DNA from: Morganella sibonii
GTDB lineage: Bacteria; Pseudomonadota; Gammaproteobacteria; Enterobacterales; Enterobacteriaceae
Direction: 5' to 3' (one strand)
Length of the DNA: 64,000 nucleotides
Assembly (NCBI RefSeq): GCF_040560245.1
Contig: NZ_JAKMWP010000009.1
How positions within the stretch are numbered: the stretch's first letter is position 1; each line of letters begins with the position of its first letter. Shown here piece after piece: positions 1 through 10,316 of this stretch. The notes beneath the pieces were generated by a model. It was not told the origin of the DNA and ran no database searches. It saw nothing but the letters and a program-made list of their open reading frames with translations. The translations under genes were made by a program, and so were the position numbers.

Positions 1-316
1 TCCGACGCTCAAGGCACAGTATCCGTTACAGGATTTCGCGGAATATTGTCAGTGGCAGACCCCGCAGGGCGAACCGTTTGACCCGTGGATCCGCACGCAT
101 GTCCGGCTGGGCGGGCAGATTATCAAACCGGCGATGCGTTCGATGGATATCACATCCTCCGCTGATAACTGGTCGGAATGGACCGGCATGGCCTTTCCGC
201 ACGCCGGTCAGTACATTGTGCCGGGTGCTCTGGTGCCGGTTCAGGCCGATCCTGAAACGGACCGGGTCATTTATCATGAGCCGAATCTGTGGATATATCA
301 TCCGCTGGCTGAATAG
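1..316 (+). CDS. GNAT-family N-acetyltransferase, C-terminal part (truncated by window edge)
   Basis: An open frame enters from the left edge and stops at TAG 314-316, giving about 104 residues with no start inside the window. The pattern FDPWIRTH, then LGG, EWTGM, FPHAG, VPGALVPV and a closing EPNLWIYH is one I recognise from the C-terminal end of a GNAT acetyltransferase subfamily, where the phrases FDPWxRxHxRLG and EWTGMxFP recur. The N-terminal acetyl-CoA-binding part is outside the window, so substrate and full length cannot be judged. It converges on fdhD, with the two stop codons adjacent. Confidence 0.65.
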   Translation, partial: PTLKAQYPLQDFAEYCQWQTPQGEPFDPWIRTHVRLGGQIIKPAMRSMDITSSADNWSEWTGMAFPHAGQYIVPGALVPVQADPETDRVIYHEPNLWIYHPLAE

Positions 317-1147
317 TCAGGGGATCAGGCGTTCCGGGTGGGTATAGATGGTGGCCCGCCCTTTTTTACAGAATCCAACCAGCGTCAGGCGGCAGCGTTT
401 GGCGGTTTCAATTGCCAGCGTGGTTGGTGCGGAAACCGCAAACAGAATTTCCGCGCCGCACTGCGCGCTTTTTTGCACCATCTCATAGCTGGCGCGGCTG
501 GATACCAGTATCACACCGTCTGTCCATTGTGCTTTTGCCCGCATACCCAGCAGTTTATCAAGCGCCACATGGCGTCCCACATCCTCACATCCCCCCAGTA
601 ATTCGCCCTGCGGAGAGATCCAGCCTGCGGCGTGGGTACAACCGGTCAGTTTTCCTATTTCCTGCACCTGCGGAAGCAGGCTGAGTGCCTCATCGAGGTG
701 ACTGAGGGAAAAAGTCTGCGTGAAATCCAGCGGCGGGATCGGACGGAAAATTTCGCTGATTTGCTCGGTACCGCAGATACCGCAGCCGGTACGCCCGGCC
801 ATATTACGGCGGCGTTCTTTCAGTCCGGCAAAACGGCGGGCGGATAATTCCACATGGACTTCAAATCCGCCGTGGCAGGCATCCGTGATATCAATCCCGC
901 GGATGTCGGCGGCAGATTCAATAATGCCTTCGGAAAGTGAAAAACCGACAGCAAAATCATCCAGGTTTTTCGGGCTGGCCATCATCACCACATGTGAAAT
1001 GCCGTTGTACACCAGAGCAACCGGCGTCTCTTCCGCGACCCAGTCATTTTCATTATGCCCGGGTTTACTTTTTTGTTGCACGCTTGTGAGATGCGCACCG
1101 CGAATTAGACAATTATGTAACGATTCTATGGAATAAATGTCATCCAT
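317..1147 (-). CDS. fdhD: Formate dehydrogenase accessory sulfurtransferase FdhD
   Basis: FdhD passes sulfur from the cysteine desulfurase IscS to the bis-MGD molybdenum cofactor so that formate dehydrogenase becomes active; it is cytoplasmic. The protein carries the family phrases EETPVALVYNGISHVV, GFSLSEGI, the redox motif CGICG and the C-terminal GFCKKGRATIYTHPERL. I chose the ATG at 1147, which gives 276 residues, close to the 277 of E. coli FdhD, with AGGA about 9 bases upstream. The frame stays open to 1240, but that extension is hydrophobic and unlike the family. The gene is divergent from fdoG, whose product it matures, as in E. coli. Confidence 0.95.
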   Translation of the reverse strand: MDDIYSIESLHNCLIRGAHLTSVQQKSKPGHNENDWVAEETPVALVYNGISHVVMMASPKNLDDFAVGFSLSEGIIESAADIRGIDITDACHGGFEVHVELSARRFAGLKERRRNMAGRTGCGICGTEQISEIFRPIPPLDFTQTFSLSHLDEALSLLPQVQEIGKLTGCTHAAGWISPQGELLGGCEDVGRHVALDKLLGMRAKAQWTDGVILVSSRASYEMVQKSAQCGAEILFAVSAPTTLAIETAKRCRLTLVGFCKKGRATIYTHPERLIP

Positions 1148-1313
1148 CAGATGAATTCCTGCGCTTAATAATACATAATAATAGTATGGGTAAAAGTTTA
1201 CACCATTCCACCAGGCAATGAACCTGATCGCACGCACCACTGTGCGGATAAAAAGAAAGTTCGCTGTGGCTTATTTTGCAGCGGCATAAGAGCAATGTAA
1301 TAAGGAGATCTCC

Positions 1314-4300
1314 ATGCAAGTCAGCAGAAGGCAGTTCTTTAAGATCTGCGCTGGCGGTATGGCGGGTACAACGGCAGCGGCTCTGGGTTTTGCCCCGGCG
1401 GTCGCTATTGCCGGTTCACGTCAGTATAAGCTTTTGCGCGCACGTGAAACCCGTAATACCTGCACGTACTGTTCCGTCGGCTGCGGGCTGTTAATGTACA
1501 GTCTGGGTGACGGGGCAAAAAACGCCAAAGAATCTGTTTTTCACATTGAAGGGGACCCGGATCATCCGGTAAACCGTGGCGCACTGTGCCCGAAAGGCGC
1601 AGGTCTGATTGATTTTATCCACAGCGAAAGCCGTCTTAAATATCCTGAAGTCCGCGAGCCGGGCACCAACGAGTGGAAACGTATCTCGTGGAATGAGGCG
1701 TTTGATCGTATCGCCCGCCTGATTAAAGATGACCGCGACAGTAATTTTATTGAAAAGAACAGCGATGGCGTCACCGTCAACCGCTGGTTAACCACCGGAA
1801 TGTTATGCGCATCAGCCGCCAGTAACGAAACCGGATTTGTCACCCAGAAATTTTCCCGCGCCCTCGGCATGCTTGCCGTGGATAACCAGGCGCGTGTCTG
1901 ACACGGACCTACGGTAGCAAGTCTTGCTCCGACATTTGGTCGCGGTGCCATGACCAACCACTGGGTTGATATTAAAAATGCCAACCTTGTTGTCGTGATG
2001 GGCGGAAACGCCGCGGAAGCTCACCCTGTCGGGTTCCGCTGGGCGATGGAAGCCAAAATTCATAACAATGCCAAACTGATCGTCATTGACCCGCGCTTTA
2101 CCCGTACTGCGGCGGTAGCGGATTTCTATACGCCTATCCGTTCCGGTACAGATATTGCGTTCCTGTCAGGTGTTATTAAATATCTGATGGAAAATGAAAA
2201 AATCAACCGTGAGTATGTTGAGGCGTACACCAACGCCAGCCTGATCGTGCGTGAAGATTACGCGTTCGATAACGGTTTGTTCAGCGGCTATGATGCGGAA
2301 AAACGTCAGTACGATAAAACAACCTGGAATTACGAGCTGGATGAAAATGGTTTCGCCAGACGCGACACCACATTGCAGCATCCGCGTTGTGTCTGGAATT
2401 TACTGAAAGAGCACGTCAGCCGTTATACCCCGGATGTGGTGACCAATATCTGCGGAACGCCGAAAGACGACTTCCTGAAAGTCTGTGAATATATCGGCGA
2501 AACCTGCGCGAAAGATAAAACCGCCTCGTTCCTGTATGCACTGGGCTGGACCCAGCATACTGTCGGTGCGCAGAACATCCGTACCATGGCGATGATCCAG
2601 CTGTTGCTGGGGAATATGGGGATGCTGGGCGGCGGCGTGAACGCGCTGCGCGGTCACTCCAATATCCAGGGCTTAACTGACCTGGGTCTGCTGTCGCAGA
2701 GCCTGCCGGGTTACCTGACACTGCCGTCTGACAAACAGACGTCTCTGGACAGTTATCTGGCTGCCAACACACCGAAACCAACGGTGCCGGGGCAGGTCAA
2801 CTACTGGGGTAACTATCCGAAGTTCTTTGTCAGTCTGATGAAAACCTTCTACGGTGACAAAGCACAGAAAGAGAATAACTGGGGCTTTGACTGGCTGCCG
2901 AAGTGGGACAAAGGTTACGACGTCCTGCGTTATTTCGACATGATGGATAAAGGGGAAGTCAACGGCTATATCTGCCAGGGCTTCAACCCGTTAGCCTCAT
3001 TCCCGAACAAAAACAAAGTGGTCAAGGCGCTTTCAAAACTGAAGTTCCTGATCACGGTTGACCCGCTGAATACCGAAACATCGAACTTCTGGCAGAACCA
3101 CGGCGAGATGAACGATGTTGATCCGGCACAGATTCAGACTACGGTGTTCCGCCTGCCATCCTGCTGCTTTGCGGAAGAGAACGGTTCTATCGTTAACTCC
3201 GCCCGCTGGTTACAGTGGCACTGGAAAGGTGCGGATGCCCCGGGTGAAGCGATCAGCGACGGCGAAATTCTCTCCGGTATTTTCCATCGTGTCCGCAAAC
3301 TGTATGAGTCGGAAGGCGGTAAAGTGCCTGAGCAGGTACTGAACATGACCTGGAACTACTTCGATCGCGATAATCCGACTCCGGAAGAAGTCGCGCAGGA
3401 GAGTAACGGTCTGGCGCTGGTCGATCTGAAAGATGCTGACGGCAACGTGATTGTGAAGAAAGGCGAGCAGCTCACCTCCTTCGCACAGTTGCGTGATGAT
3501 GGTACCACGGCAAGCGGATGCTGGATTTTTGCCGGCAGCTGGACGCCGCAGGGCAACCAGATGGCACGCCGTGATAACGCTGACCCGACCGGGCTGGGTA
3601 ATACCCTCGGCTGGGCGTGGGCATGGCCGCTGAACCGCCGCGTGATTTATAACCGTGCATCTGCGGACCCGGCGGGTAAACCGTGGGATCCGAAACGCCA
3701 GATTCTGGAATGGAACGGCAGCAAGTGGATCGGTATGGATGTGCCGGACTACAGCAACGCCGCGCCGGATTCGGATGTCGGGCCGTTTATCATGCAGCCG
3801 GAAGGGATGGGCCGCCTGTTTGCTATCGATAAGATGGCGGAAGGGCCGTTCCCTGAACACTACGAGCCGATTGAAACCCCGCTCGGTACCAACCCGCTTC
3901 ATCCGGATGTGGTTTCCAACCCGGCCGCCCGTATCTTTAAAGATGACTGGGCGCAGATGGGTAAAGCAGAGGAATTCCCGTATGTCGGTACAACGTACCG
4001 TCTGACGGAGCATTTCCACTACTGGACAAAACATGCGCGGTTAAATGCCATTATTCAGCCGCAGCAGTTTATCGAAATCGGTGAGCGTCTCGCGAATGAG
4101 AAAGGTATCTCTCAGGGTGATACGGTAAAAGTCAGCTCCAAACGCGGTTATATCAAGGCCAAAGCAGTGGTCACCAAACGCATCCGGACGCTGGATGTGA
4201 ATGGTCAGAAAGTGGATACCATCGGTATTCCGATTCACTGGGGCTTTGAGGGTGTGGCGGTGAAAGGCTTTATCACCAACACGCTGACACCGTTTGTCGG

Positions 4301-4361
4301 GGATGCGAACACCCAGACGCCTGAATTTAAAGCCTTCCTGGTTAATGTGGAAAAGGTGTAA
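1314..4361 (+). CDS. fdoG: Formate dehydrogenase-O alpha subunit, selenocysteine-containing
   Basis: Catalytic subunit of the respiratory formate dehydrogenase, oxidising formate to CO2 on the periplasmic side and feeding electrons to the quinone pool. Read through TGA 1899-1901 as selenocysteine 196, the protein has 1015 residues, the normal length. It starts with a twin-arginine signal (SRRQFFK) and has a 4Fe-4S site at C50, C53, C57 and C92. The sequence around Sec is NQARV-U-HGPTVASLAP, as in FdoG/FdnG. Many blocks match E. coli FdoG more closely than FdnG. The ribosome-binding site AAGGAG lies just before the ATG. Gene-finding software will often split this gene at the UGA and start the second half near 1950; that would be wrong. 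Confidence 0.97.
1899..1947 (+). promoter_or_regulatory. Selenocysteine UGA codon and bacterial SECIS hairpin in fdoG
   Basis: TGA at 1899-1901 is followed at once by a hairpin suited to SelB binding. CAC 1902-1904 can pair with GTG 1945-1947, and GACC 1906-1909 with GGTC 1938-1941. The apical stem pairs GG 1913-1914 with CC 1929-1930 and AGCA 1916-1919 with TGCT 1925-1928. It has a single bulged T at 1915 and the loop AGTCT. A bulged U under a G-U containing loop is the known recognition feature of E. coli fdhF/fdnG SECIS. SelB, which reads it, is encoded 6.5 kb downstream. Confidence 0.9.
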
Positions 4362-4372
4362 GGAGATAAATT

Positions 4373-5314
4373 ATGTCAATGCAATCACAGGACATTATTC
4401 GTCGCTCTGCCACCAATTCCCTGACCCCCGCACCTCAGGTGCGGGATTTTAAGGAAGAAGTGGCGAAGCTGATTGATGTGACTACCTGTATCGGCTGTAA
4501 AGCCTGCCAGGTGGCCTGTTCGGAGTGGAACGATATCCGTGACAAGATCGGTACCAACGTGGGGGTCTATGACAATCCGCAGGATCTGACCGCCAAGTCA
4601 TGGACCGTGATGCGTTTTTCCGAAGTGGAAGAAAACGGCAACTTTGAGTGGCTGATCCGTAAAGACGGCTGTATGCACTGCGCGGACCCGGGCTGTCTGA
4701 AAGCCTGTCCGGCGGAAGGCGCTATCATTCAGTACGCCAACGGGATTGTCGATTTCCAGTCAGAGCACTGCATCGGCTGCGGTTACTGTATCGCGGGCTG
4801 TCCGTTTAATGTGCCGCGTATCAACGAAGAAGATAACCGCGCTTATAAATGCACACTGTGTGTTGACCGCGTGGATGTGGGTCAGGAACCGGCGTGTGTG
4901 AAAACCTGTCCGACAGGGGCGATTCATTTCGGCTCGAAAGAGGATATGCAGGCGCTGGCGGGTGAGCGGGTCACTGAGCTGCAAAGCCGCGGTTACGCCA
5001 AAGCCGGTCTGTACGATCCGCAGGGCGTCGGCGGTACGCACGTGATGTATGTGCTGCACCATGCTGATAAACCGCAGTTATATCACGGTCTGCCGGAGAA
5101 TCCGGAAATCAGTGCGGCGGTGAAATTCTGGAAAGGCGCATGGAAACCACTGGCAGCGGTCGGTTTCGCGGCGACCTTTGCGGCGGCAATCTTCCATTAC
5201 GTGGGTATCGGCCCGAACCGGGTATCAAAACGCGAGGAAGAAGAGGCCCTGAAAGATATTCAGGATGTTCCGGCAAAGACTGAGCAATCAGCAGGTCAGG
5301 AGGAGCAGAAATAA
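4373..5314 (+). CDS. fdoH: Formate dehydrogenase-O iron-sulfur (beta) subunit
   Basis: Electron-transfer subunit that carries electrons from FdoG to the cytochrome subunit. It has 313 residues and four ferredoxin-type cysteine clusters: CIGCKACQVAC near residue 41, CMHCADPGCLKAC, CIGCGYCIAGC, and CTLC with a later CVKTC. A single C-terminal transmembrane helix (around residues 260-283) would anchor it in the inner membrane. The charged tail is slightly longer than the 300 residues of E. coli FdoH. It follows fdoG by 11 bases and its stop overlaps the fdoI start by one base (TAATG), so the three subunits are translationally linked. Confidence 0.96.
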   Translation: MSMQSQDIIRRSATNSLTPAPQVRDFKEEVAKLIDVTTCIGCKACQVACSEWNDIRDKIGTNVGVYDNPQDLTAKSWTVMRFSEVEENGNFEWLIRKDGCMHCADPGCLKACPAEGAIIQYANGIVDFQSEHCIGCGYCIAGCPFNVPRINEEDNRAYKCTLCVDRVDVGQEPACVKTCPTGAIHFGSKEDMQALAGERVTELQSRGYAKAGLYDPQGVGGTHVMYVLHHADKPQLYHGLPENPEISAAVKFWKGAWKPLAAVGFAATFAAAIFHYVGIGPNRVSKREEEEALKDIQDVPAKTEQSAGQEEQK

Positions 5315-5964
5315 TGCAACAGGATGATCGCGAAAAAATTATCCGCCACAAACCCATTGAGCGTGTGAATCACTGGGCTGTGGTCATTTGTTTTCTGTTT
5401 ACGGCCATCAGCGGGCTCGGGTTTTTCTTCCCGTCGCTTAACTGGTTTATGAACATTCTGGGTACCCCGCAGTTATCACGTCTGCTGCATCCGTTTACCG
5501 GTGTGGTGATGTTCTTACTGTTTGTGTTTATGTTTTTCCGTTACTTTAAACACAACTTTATCAACCGTGATGATATCGAGTGGGCGAAGCAGATCGGCAA
5601 AATCATGAAAAATGAGGAAGCCGGAGATGTCGGTCAGTATAACCTCGGTCAGAAAGGGGTGTACTGGGCGGCCAGTATCTGCCTGTTCCTGCTGCTGCTG
5701 AGCGGTATTGTTATCTGGCGTCCTTATTTTGCGGAGTATTTCTCCATTCCGGTGATCCGCATCGCGCTGCTGGTACACTCAATTTCTGCTATCGGGCTGA
5801 TTATCACCATTATTGTTCACGCTTATGCGGCAATCTGGGTGAAAGGATCAGTACGTGCGATGACAGAAGGCTGGGTAACCCGCGGCTGGGCGAAGAAACA
5901 TCACCCGCGCTGGTACCGTCAGATTGTGGCAAAAGAGCGCGAAGAAGATAAAAAAGGTCAGTGA
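5314..5964 (+). CDS. fdoI: Formate dehydrogenase-O cytochrome b556 (gamma) subunit
   Basis: Inner-membrane di-heme cytochrome b that passes electrons from FdoH to quinone. The 216-residue protein shows four hydrophobic segments and histidines in the expected places: RVNHWAV near the N-terminus, LHPFTG, and VHSISA followed by VHAYAAIWVKG near the C-terminus. The final GWAKKHHPRW is typical of the family. It is the last gene of fdoGHI; a strong terminator follows 32 bases after the stop, so fdhE probably has its own promoter or depends on readthrough. Confidence 0.96.
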   Translation: MQQDDREKIIRHKPIERVNHWAVVICFLFTAISGLGFFFPSLNWFMNILGTPQLSRLLHPFTGVVMFLLFVFMFFRYFKHNFINRDDIEWAKQIGKIMKNEEAGDVGQYNLGQKGVYWAASICLFLLLLSGIVIWRPYFAEYFSIPVIRIALLVHSISAIGLIITIIVHAYAAIWVKGSVRAMTEGWVTRGWAKKHHPRWYRQIVAKEREEDKKGQ

Positions 5965-5995
5965 CCGTTTTTAATCTTCTCGTGTGATTATTCAG

Positions 5996-6020
5996 AAGGC
6001 AGGGGTTTCCCCTGCCTTTT
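5996..6020 (+). terminator. Intrinsic terminator after fdoGHI
   Basis: GGCAGGGG pairs perfectly with CCCCTGCC across a TTT loop, flanked by AA and a TTTT run. It lies between fdoI and fdhE. Confidence 0.85.
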
Positions 6021-6104
6021 CGACATTTTAAGGCAGCCGGTTCATAATAGGGTTTTATTTGCCGGACCGGCTTATCCTCTCCATATCAGAAGAAGAGCAA
6101 GATC

Positions 6105-7031
6105 ATGAGTATCCGAATTGTATCCAAAGAAGAGCTGGGACAGGCTCAGAAAAATGAAAAAGGGATTGGTTTTATCCCGGCAGTGCTGTTTCCTAATCTG
6201 AAGAATCTGTATCAGCGCCGTGCCGAACGTTTTGATGAGCTGGCCAAAGATAATCCGTTTGCGGATTACCTGGAGTTTGCCGCTGAAATCACCCGCGCCC
6301 AGCAGAAAGCCCTGTATGACAATCCGCTCAGTATGGATATGGATGCCCTGATGGCCGCGAATATGCCGGGTAAAGCTCTGCTCGACTGCCGTACTTTTCA
6401 GCGCACTGAACACTGGCGTAAACTGCTGAAAAGCATTATTGCCGAGCTGCTGCCGGTCGCGCCGGATCATGCCCGCCCGACCCTGGAAAACCTGGATAAA
6501 GCGTCTGAGAATGAGCTGGAAGATATGGCAACAGCGTTGTTTAATCAGGAATTTTCTGCTGTATCACCGGATAAGTCCGTGTTTATCTGGGCTGCATTAT
6601 CTTTATACTGGGCGCAGATGGCGTCGATGATTCCGGGTAAAGGCCGTGAAGAGCACGGTGAACATCGTCAGTTTTGTCCGGTCTGTGCGGCGATGCCGGT
6701 TTCCGGTGTGATCCAGATTGGTACCACACAGGGACTGCGTTATCTGCATTGCGGATTATGTGAAACTGAATGGCATGTGGTCCGTATTAAGTGTACGAAC
6801 TGCGAACAGACCCGCGATCTGAATTACTGGTCACTGGAAAGTGAACAGGCGGCAGTGAAAGCCGAAAGCTGCGGTGACTGCGGCAGTTATCTGAAAATTA
6901 TGTCACAGGAAAAAGACGCGAAAGTGGATACTGTGGCAGACGACCTGGCAACCCTGATCCTGGATGCCCGTATGGAAGAAGAAGGTTTTGCCCGCAGCAG
7001 TATTAACCCGTTCCTGTTCCCGAACGAATAA
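6105..7031 (+). CDS. fdhE: Formate dehydrogenase formation protein FdhE
   Basis: Cytoplasmic accessory protein (Tat proofreading factor) that interacts with the FdoG/FdnG catalytic subunit before export. The 308 residues include four CxxC zinc or iron-binding knuckles in the C-terminal half (CPVC, CGLC, CTNC, CGDC), the hallmark of the family. E. coli FdhE has 309 residues. The start at 6105 follows a purine-rich GAAGAAGAGC. Together with fdhD on the other side it brackets the structural genes, as in E. coli; selA follows 19 bases after its stop, unlike in E. coli. Confidence 0.95.
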   Translation: MSIRIVSKEELGQAQKNEKGIGFIPAVLFPNLKNLYQRRAERFDELAKDNPFADYLEFAAEITRAQQKALYDNPLSMDMDALMAANMPGKALLDCRTFQRTEHWRKLLKSIIAELLPVAPDHARPTLENLDKASENELEDMATALFNQEFSAVSPDKSVFIWAALSLYWAQMASMIPGKGREEHGEHRQFCPVCAAMPVSGVIQIGTTQGLRYLHCGLCETEWHVVRIKCTNCEQTRDLNYWSLESEQAAVKAESCGDCGSYLKIMSQEKDAKVDTVADDLATLILDARMEEEGFARSSINPFLFPNE

Positions 7032-7050
7032 GCCCGGAAGTGAGCCCGCT

Positions 7051-8433
7051 ATGAACGAACGTGCATTATACAGTCAGATACCTGCCATTGACGGGTTATT
7101 ACATGAAACACCGGTCACCGCGCTGACAGAACAGTACGGCCAGACCTGTATCGTCAGTGTGCTGCGGGAAATGCAGGATGATGCACGTGACGCGATCCGT
7201 GAGCGGCAGCAACTGCCGGACTGGCACGGCAATTGGGCGGATGAACTGTCCCGCCGCCTGGACAGCGAGCGGGAGGCACTGCGTCCGGTCATTAACCTGA
7301 CCGGTACCGTGCTGCATACCAATCTCGGCCGTGCCCTCCAGGCGGAAGCGGCTATTGAGGCGGTGACCAATGCTATGCGCTGGCCGGTCACGCTCGAATA
7401 TTCTCTTGATGATGCAGGACGCGGCCACCGCGACAGCATTGTCGCGGAGCGTCTCTGTCAGCTGACCGGTGCGGAAGCGGCCTGTGTTGTTAATAATAAT
7501 GCGGCGGCGGTATTACTGGTGCTGGCAACGATGGCGGCCGGAAGGGAAGTGATTGTTTCCCGTGGTGAGCTGGTGGAAATCGGCGGCGCTTTCCGTGTGC
7601 CGGAAGTGATGAGTCAGGCGGGATGCCGGCTGAGAGAAGTCGGTACCACAAACCGTACTCATCTGCATGACTATAAAAATGCGATCAGCGAGCAGACTGC
7701 GCTGCTGATGAAAGTCCACACCAGTAATTATCATATTGAAGGTTTTACGGCTGAAGTTTCCGGACAGGAACTGGCGGAACTTGGCCGGGAACAGAATATC
7801 CCGTCAGTGATTGATCTGGGCAGCGGCGCACTGATTGATATGACACAGTGGGGACTGCCGGAAGAGCCGATGCCGCAGCGCTATCTGGCGCAGGGTATTG
7901 ATATTGTGACTTTTTCCGGCGATAAACTACTCGGCGGGCCGCAGGCGGGCATTATTCTCGGCAAAAAAGCGTGGATTGAGGCAATACAGCGTCATCCGCT
8001 CAAACGTGCCCTGCGGGCAGATAAAATGACCCTGGCGGCACTGGATGCCACGCTGCGTCTGTACCGCCGTCCGGAAAAACTGGCGCAGACACTGCCGTCA
8101 CTGCGTTTACTGACCCGGTCTGCTGACGATATTTATGATATGGCACAACGGCTTGTGCCGAAAATTCAGGCATATTACGGTGATGAATGGGTGATCCGTG
8201 CAGAACCCTGCTCCTCGCAGATTGGCAGCGGATCACTGCCGGTGGAACGTCTGCCCGGCTGGGCAGTGACGTTTACCCCGCAAAACGGAAAAGGCAGCGC
8301 CTTAGCCACCCTGACGCAATCTCACCGTCAGCTGACCATTCCGGTGATCGGACGGGTAAGTGACGGGCGTCTGTGGTGGGATCTGCGTTGCCTTGAAGAT
8401 GAAAACCGACTTTTACAGGCACTGCTACCATGA
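7051..8433 (+). CDS. selA: L-seryl-tRNA(Sec) selenium transferase
   Basis: PLP enzyme that converts Ser-tRNA(Sec) to Sec-tRNA(Sec) using selenophosphate. It has 460 residues (463 in E. coli). The N-terminal domain carries INLTGTVLHTNLGRA, and the PLP lysine is expected at K292 in TFSGDKLLGGPQAG. The ATG at 7051 matches the family start (MNERALYSQIPAID); the frame is open further upstream inside fdhE but that part is not SelA-like. Its stop overlaps the start of selB by four bases (ATGA). Its neighbour fdoG is a direct user of its product. Confidence 0.96.
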   Translation: MNERALYSQIPAIDGLLHETPVTALTEQYGQTCIVSVLREMQDDARDAIRERQQLPDWHGNWADELSRRLDSEREALRPVINLTGTVLHTNLGRALQAEAAIEAVTNAMRWPVTLEYSLDDAGRGHRDSIVAERLCQLTGAEAACVVNNNAAAVLLVLATMAAGREVIVSRGELVEIGGAFRVPEVMSQAGCRLREVGTTNRTHLHDYKNAISEQTALLMKVHTSNYHIEGFTAEVSGQELAELGREQNIPSVIDLGSGALIDMTQWGLPEEPMPQRYLAQGIDIVTFSGDKLLGGPQAGIILGKKAWIEAIQRHPLKRALRADKMTLAALDATLRLYRRPEKLAQTLPSLRLLTRSADDIYDMAQRLVPKIQAYYGDEWVIRAEPCSSQIGSGSLPVERLPGWAVTFTPQNGKGSALATLTQSHRQLTIPVIGRVSDGRLWWDLRCLEDENRLLQALLP

Positions 8434-10292
8434 TTTTTGCTACCGCCGGCCATGTTGACCACGGAAAAACAGCACTTATCCGGGCCGTTACCGGTGTGGA
8501 TACCACCCATCTGCCGGAAGAAAAAAAACGCGGAATGACCATCGACCTGGGCTATGCCTACTGGCCGCAGGATGATGATACCGTTATCGGTTTTGTGGAT
8601 GTGCCGGGCCACGAAAAGTTTCTCGGCAATATGCTGGCGGGCATCGGCGGTATCCGCCATGTGCTGCTGATTATAGCCTGTGATGACGGGGTGATGGCAC
8701 AAACCCGCGAGCATCTGGCTATTCTGCGCCTGGCGGGACGTCCGCAAATCTCGGTGGTGCTGACCAAAGCGGATCGTGTTCCGGCGGAACGGGCTGAAGA
8801 AGTCCGGCAGCAAATCACAGAGCTGCTGCTATCTGACGGCTGGCCGGAAAGTCCGGTATTTGTCACATCATCCCATAACGGAGAAGGGCTGGATGCATTG
8901 CGGGCACATCTGCGTCTGCACCATCAGCAGCAATCGTCAGACAGCCGGACAGAAAAACGGTTCCGGATGGCGATTGACCGTGTTTTCAGTGTCAAAGGGG
9001 CAGGGCTGGTGGTAACCGGTACCGCGCTGGCCGGACGGGTCAGCACCGGTGACACATTATGGGTGACCGGCAGTGACAAATCTGTCCGTGTGCGCGGTAT
9101 TCATGCCCAGAACCGCCCGCAGGAAACGGCACAGGCCGGTGACCGCGTGGCGATCAACCTGAGCGGTGATGTCAGTAAAGAGACTGTTTCCCGTGGTGAC
9201 TGGCTGTTGAGTGAAAAACCGGTGCAGTCTGCACACCGCATTCTGGCTGAACTTGAAACGGACGAAGGTCTGAAAAGCTGGCAGCCGGTGCATATTCACC
9301 ACGGTGCCAGCCATATTACCGGCCGCGTATCTCTCCTGAATGACGATAACAGCTATCCGCTGCTGGCGGAAATTACCCTCGATACCCCGCTCTGGCTGGC
9401 GGAGGAAGACCGGCTGATCCTGCGCGATATCAGTGCGCAGCGCACCCTGGCAGGGGCACGGGTACTGAATTTATCCTCCCCGCGCCGCGGAAAACGACGT
9501 CCGGAATTTCTGGCGTGGTTGTCGGAACGGGCTGCGGCACAGGATGACCGGGCGGTTTTATGTTGTGAATTACCGCGCGGAGAGGTATCTCTGCCGGTAT
9601 TTGCCTGGGCGCGGCAACTGACAGCAGAAAAACTGACGGAATGCACTGACGGTCTGAGTTTGCTGATCAACGATGGTTACGCCCTTTCCGCGCAGCGGGT
9701 TGAAACGGCAAAAGCCATTCTGCTGGCCACGCTGGCGGATTACCACCAGTCACACAGCGACCAGATGGGCGTCGGGCGTGACAGACTGAAACGGATGGCA
9801 TTACCGGTGCTTTCTGATGCCATTGTGTTTCCGGTTATTGCACAATTACTGGATGAAAAGCAGATTGTCAGAACCCGCGGCTGGCTGCATCTGCCGGATC
9901 ACGGGCTGGCGTTTGATCCGGCTCAGAGCGCTCTCTGGCTGAGTGCAGAACCGCTGTTTCAGCAGGAACCGTGGTGGGTGCGGGATCTGGCTGTAAAACT
10001 CGGTACCGATGAAACAACCGCCCGTCAGTTTCTGAAAAAAGCCGCACAGCTTGGTCATATTATGGCGATTGTGCCGGACCGCTATTATCACCGGTCACAA
10101 CTCACGGAATTTGCGCAGGTGATCCGTGAATATAACCGGTCACATGAAGAAGGTATCGGCGCGGCACAATTCAGGGATAAATACGACATGGGGCGTAAGC
10201 TGGCTGTACAGATTCTGGAGTTTTTTGACAGGACCGGTTTTACCCGCCGCAGAGGGGACAAACATATTTTGCGGGATGAGGGATTATTTTAA
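8430..10292 (+). CDS. selB: Selenocysteine-specific translation elongation factor SelB
   Basis: GTPase that binds Sec-tRNA(Sec) and the SECIS hairpin to insert selenocysteine at UGA. It has 620 residues (614 in E. coli). G1 is GHVDHGKT at residues 7-14, followed by EEKKRGMTIDLGYAYW (switch region) and DVPGHEKF (G3). The C-terminal half ends with winged-helix repeats (WWVRDLAVKLGT and GRKLAVQILEFFDRTGFTRRRGDKHILRD), the mRNA-binding domains. It overlaps selA by four bases. The tRNA gene selC is not in this window. Confidence 0.96.
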   Translation: MIFATAGHVDHGKTALIRAVTGVDTTHLPEEKKRGMTIDLGYAYWPQDDDTVIGFVDVPGHEKFLGNMLAGIGGIRHVLLIIACDDGVMAQTREHLAILRLAGRPQISVVLTKADRVPAERAEEVRQQITELLLSDGWPESPVFVTSSHNGEGLDALRAHLRLHHQQQSSDSRTEKRFRMAIDRVFSVKGAGLVVTGTALAGRVSTGDTLWVTGSDKSVRVRGIHAQNRPQETAQAGDRVAINLSGDVSKETVSRGDWLLSEKPVQSAHRILAELETDEGLKSWQPVHIHHGASHITGRVSLLNDDNSYPLLAEITLDTPLWLAEEDRLILRDISAQRTLAGARVLNLSSPRRGKRRPEFLAWLSERAAAQDDRAVLCCELPRGEVSLPVFAWARQLTAEKLTECTDGLSLLINDGYALSAQRVETAKAILLATLADYHQSHSDQMGVGRDRLKRMALPVLSDAIVFPVIAQLLDEKQIVRTRGWLHLPDHGLAFDPAQSALWLSAEPLFQQEPWWVRDLAVKLGTDETTARQFLKKAAQLGHIMAIVPDRYYHRSQLTEFAQVIREYNRSHEEGIGAAQFRDKYDMGRKLAVQILEFFDRTGFTRRRGDKHILRDEGLF

Positions 10293-10316
10293 TTTTCTTC
10301 GAAAAGGATTTGAGGT

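Noticed and set aside
1314..1901. Truncated formate dehydrogenase (stop at 1899) followed by a separate gene near 1950
   Set aside because: The TGA is at the conserved selenocysteine position, is followed by a SECIS hairpin, and selAB lie downstream; the two parts make one normal-length FdoG.
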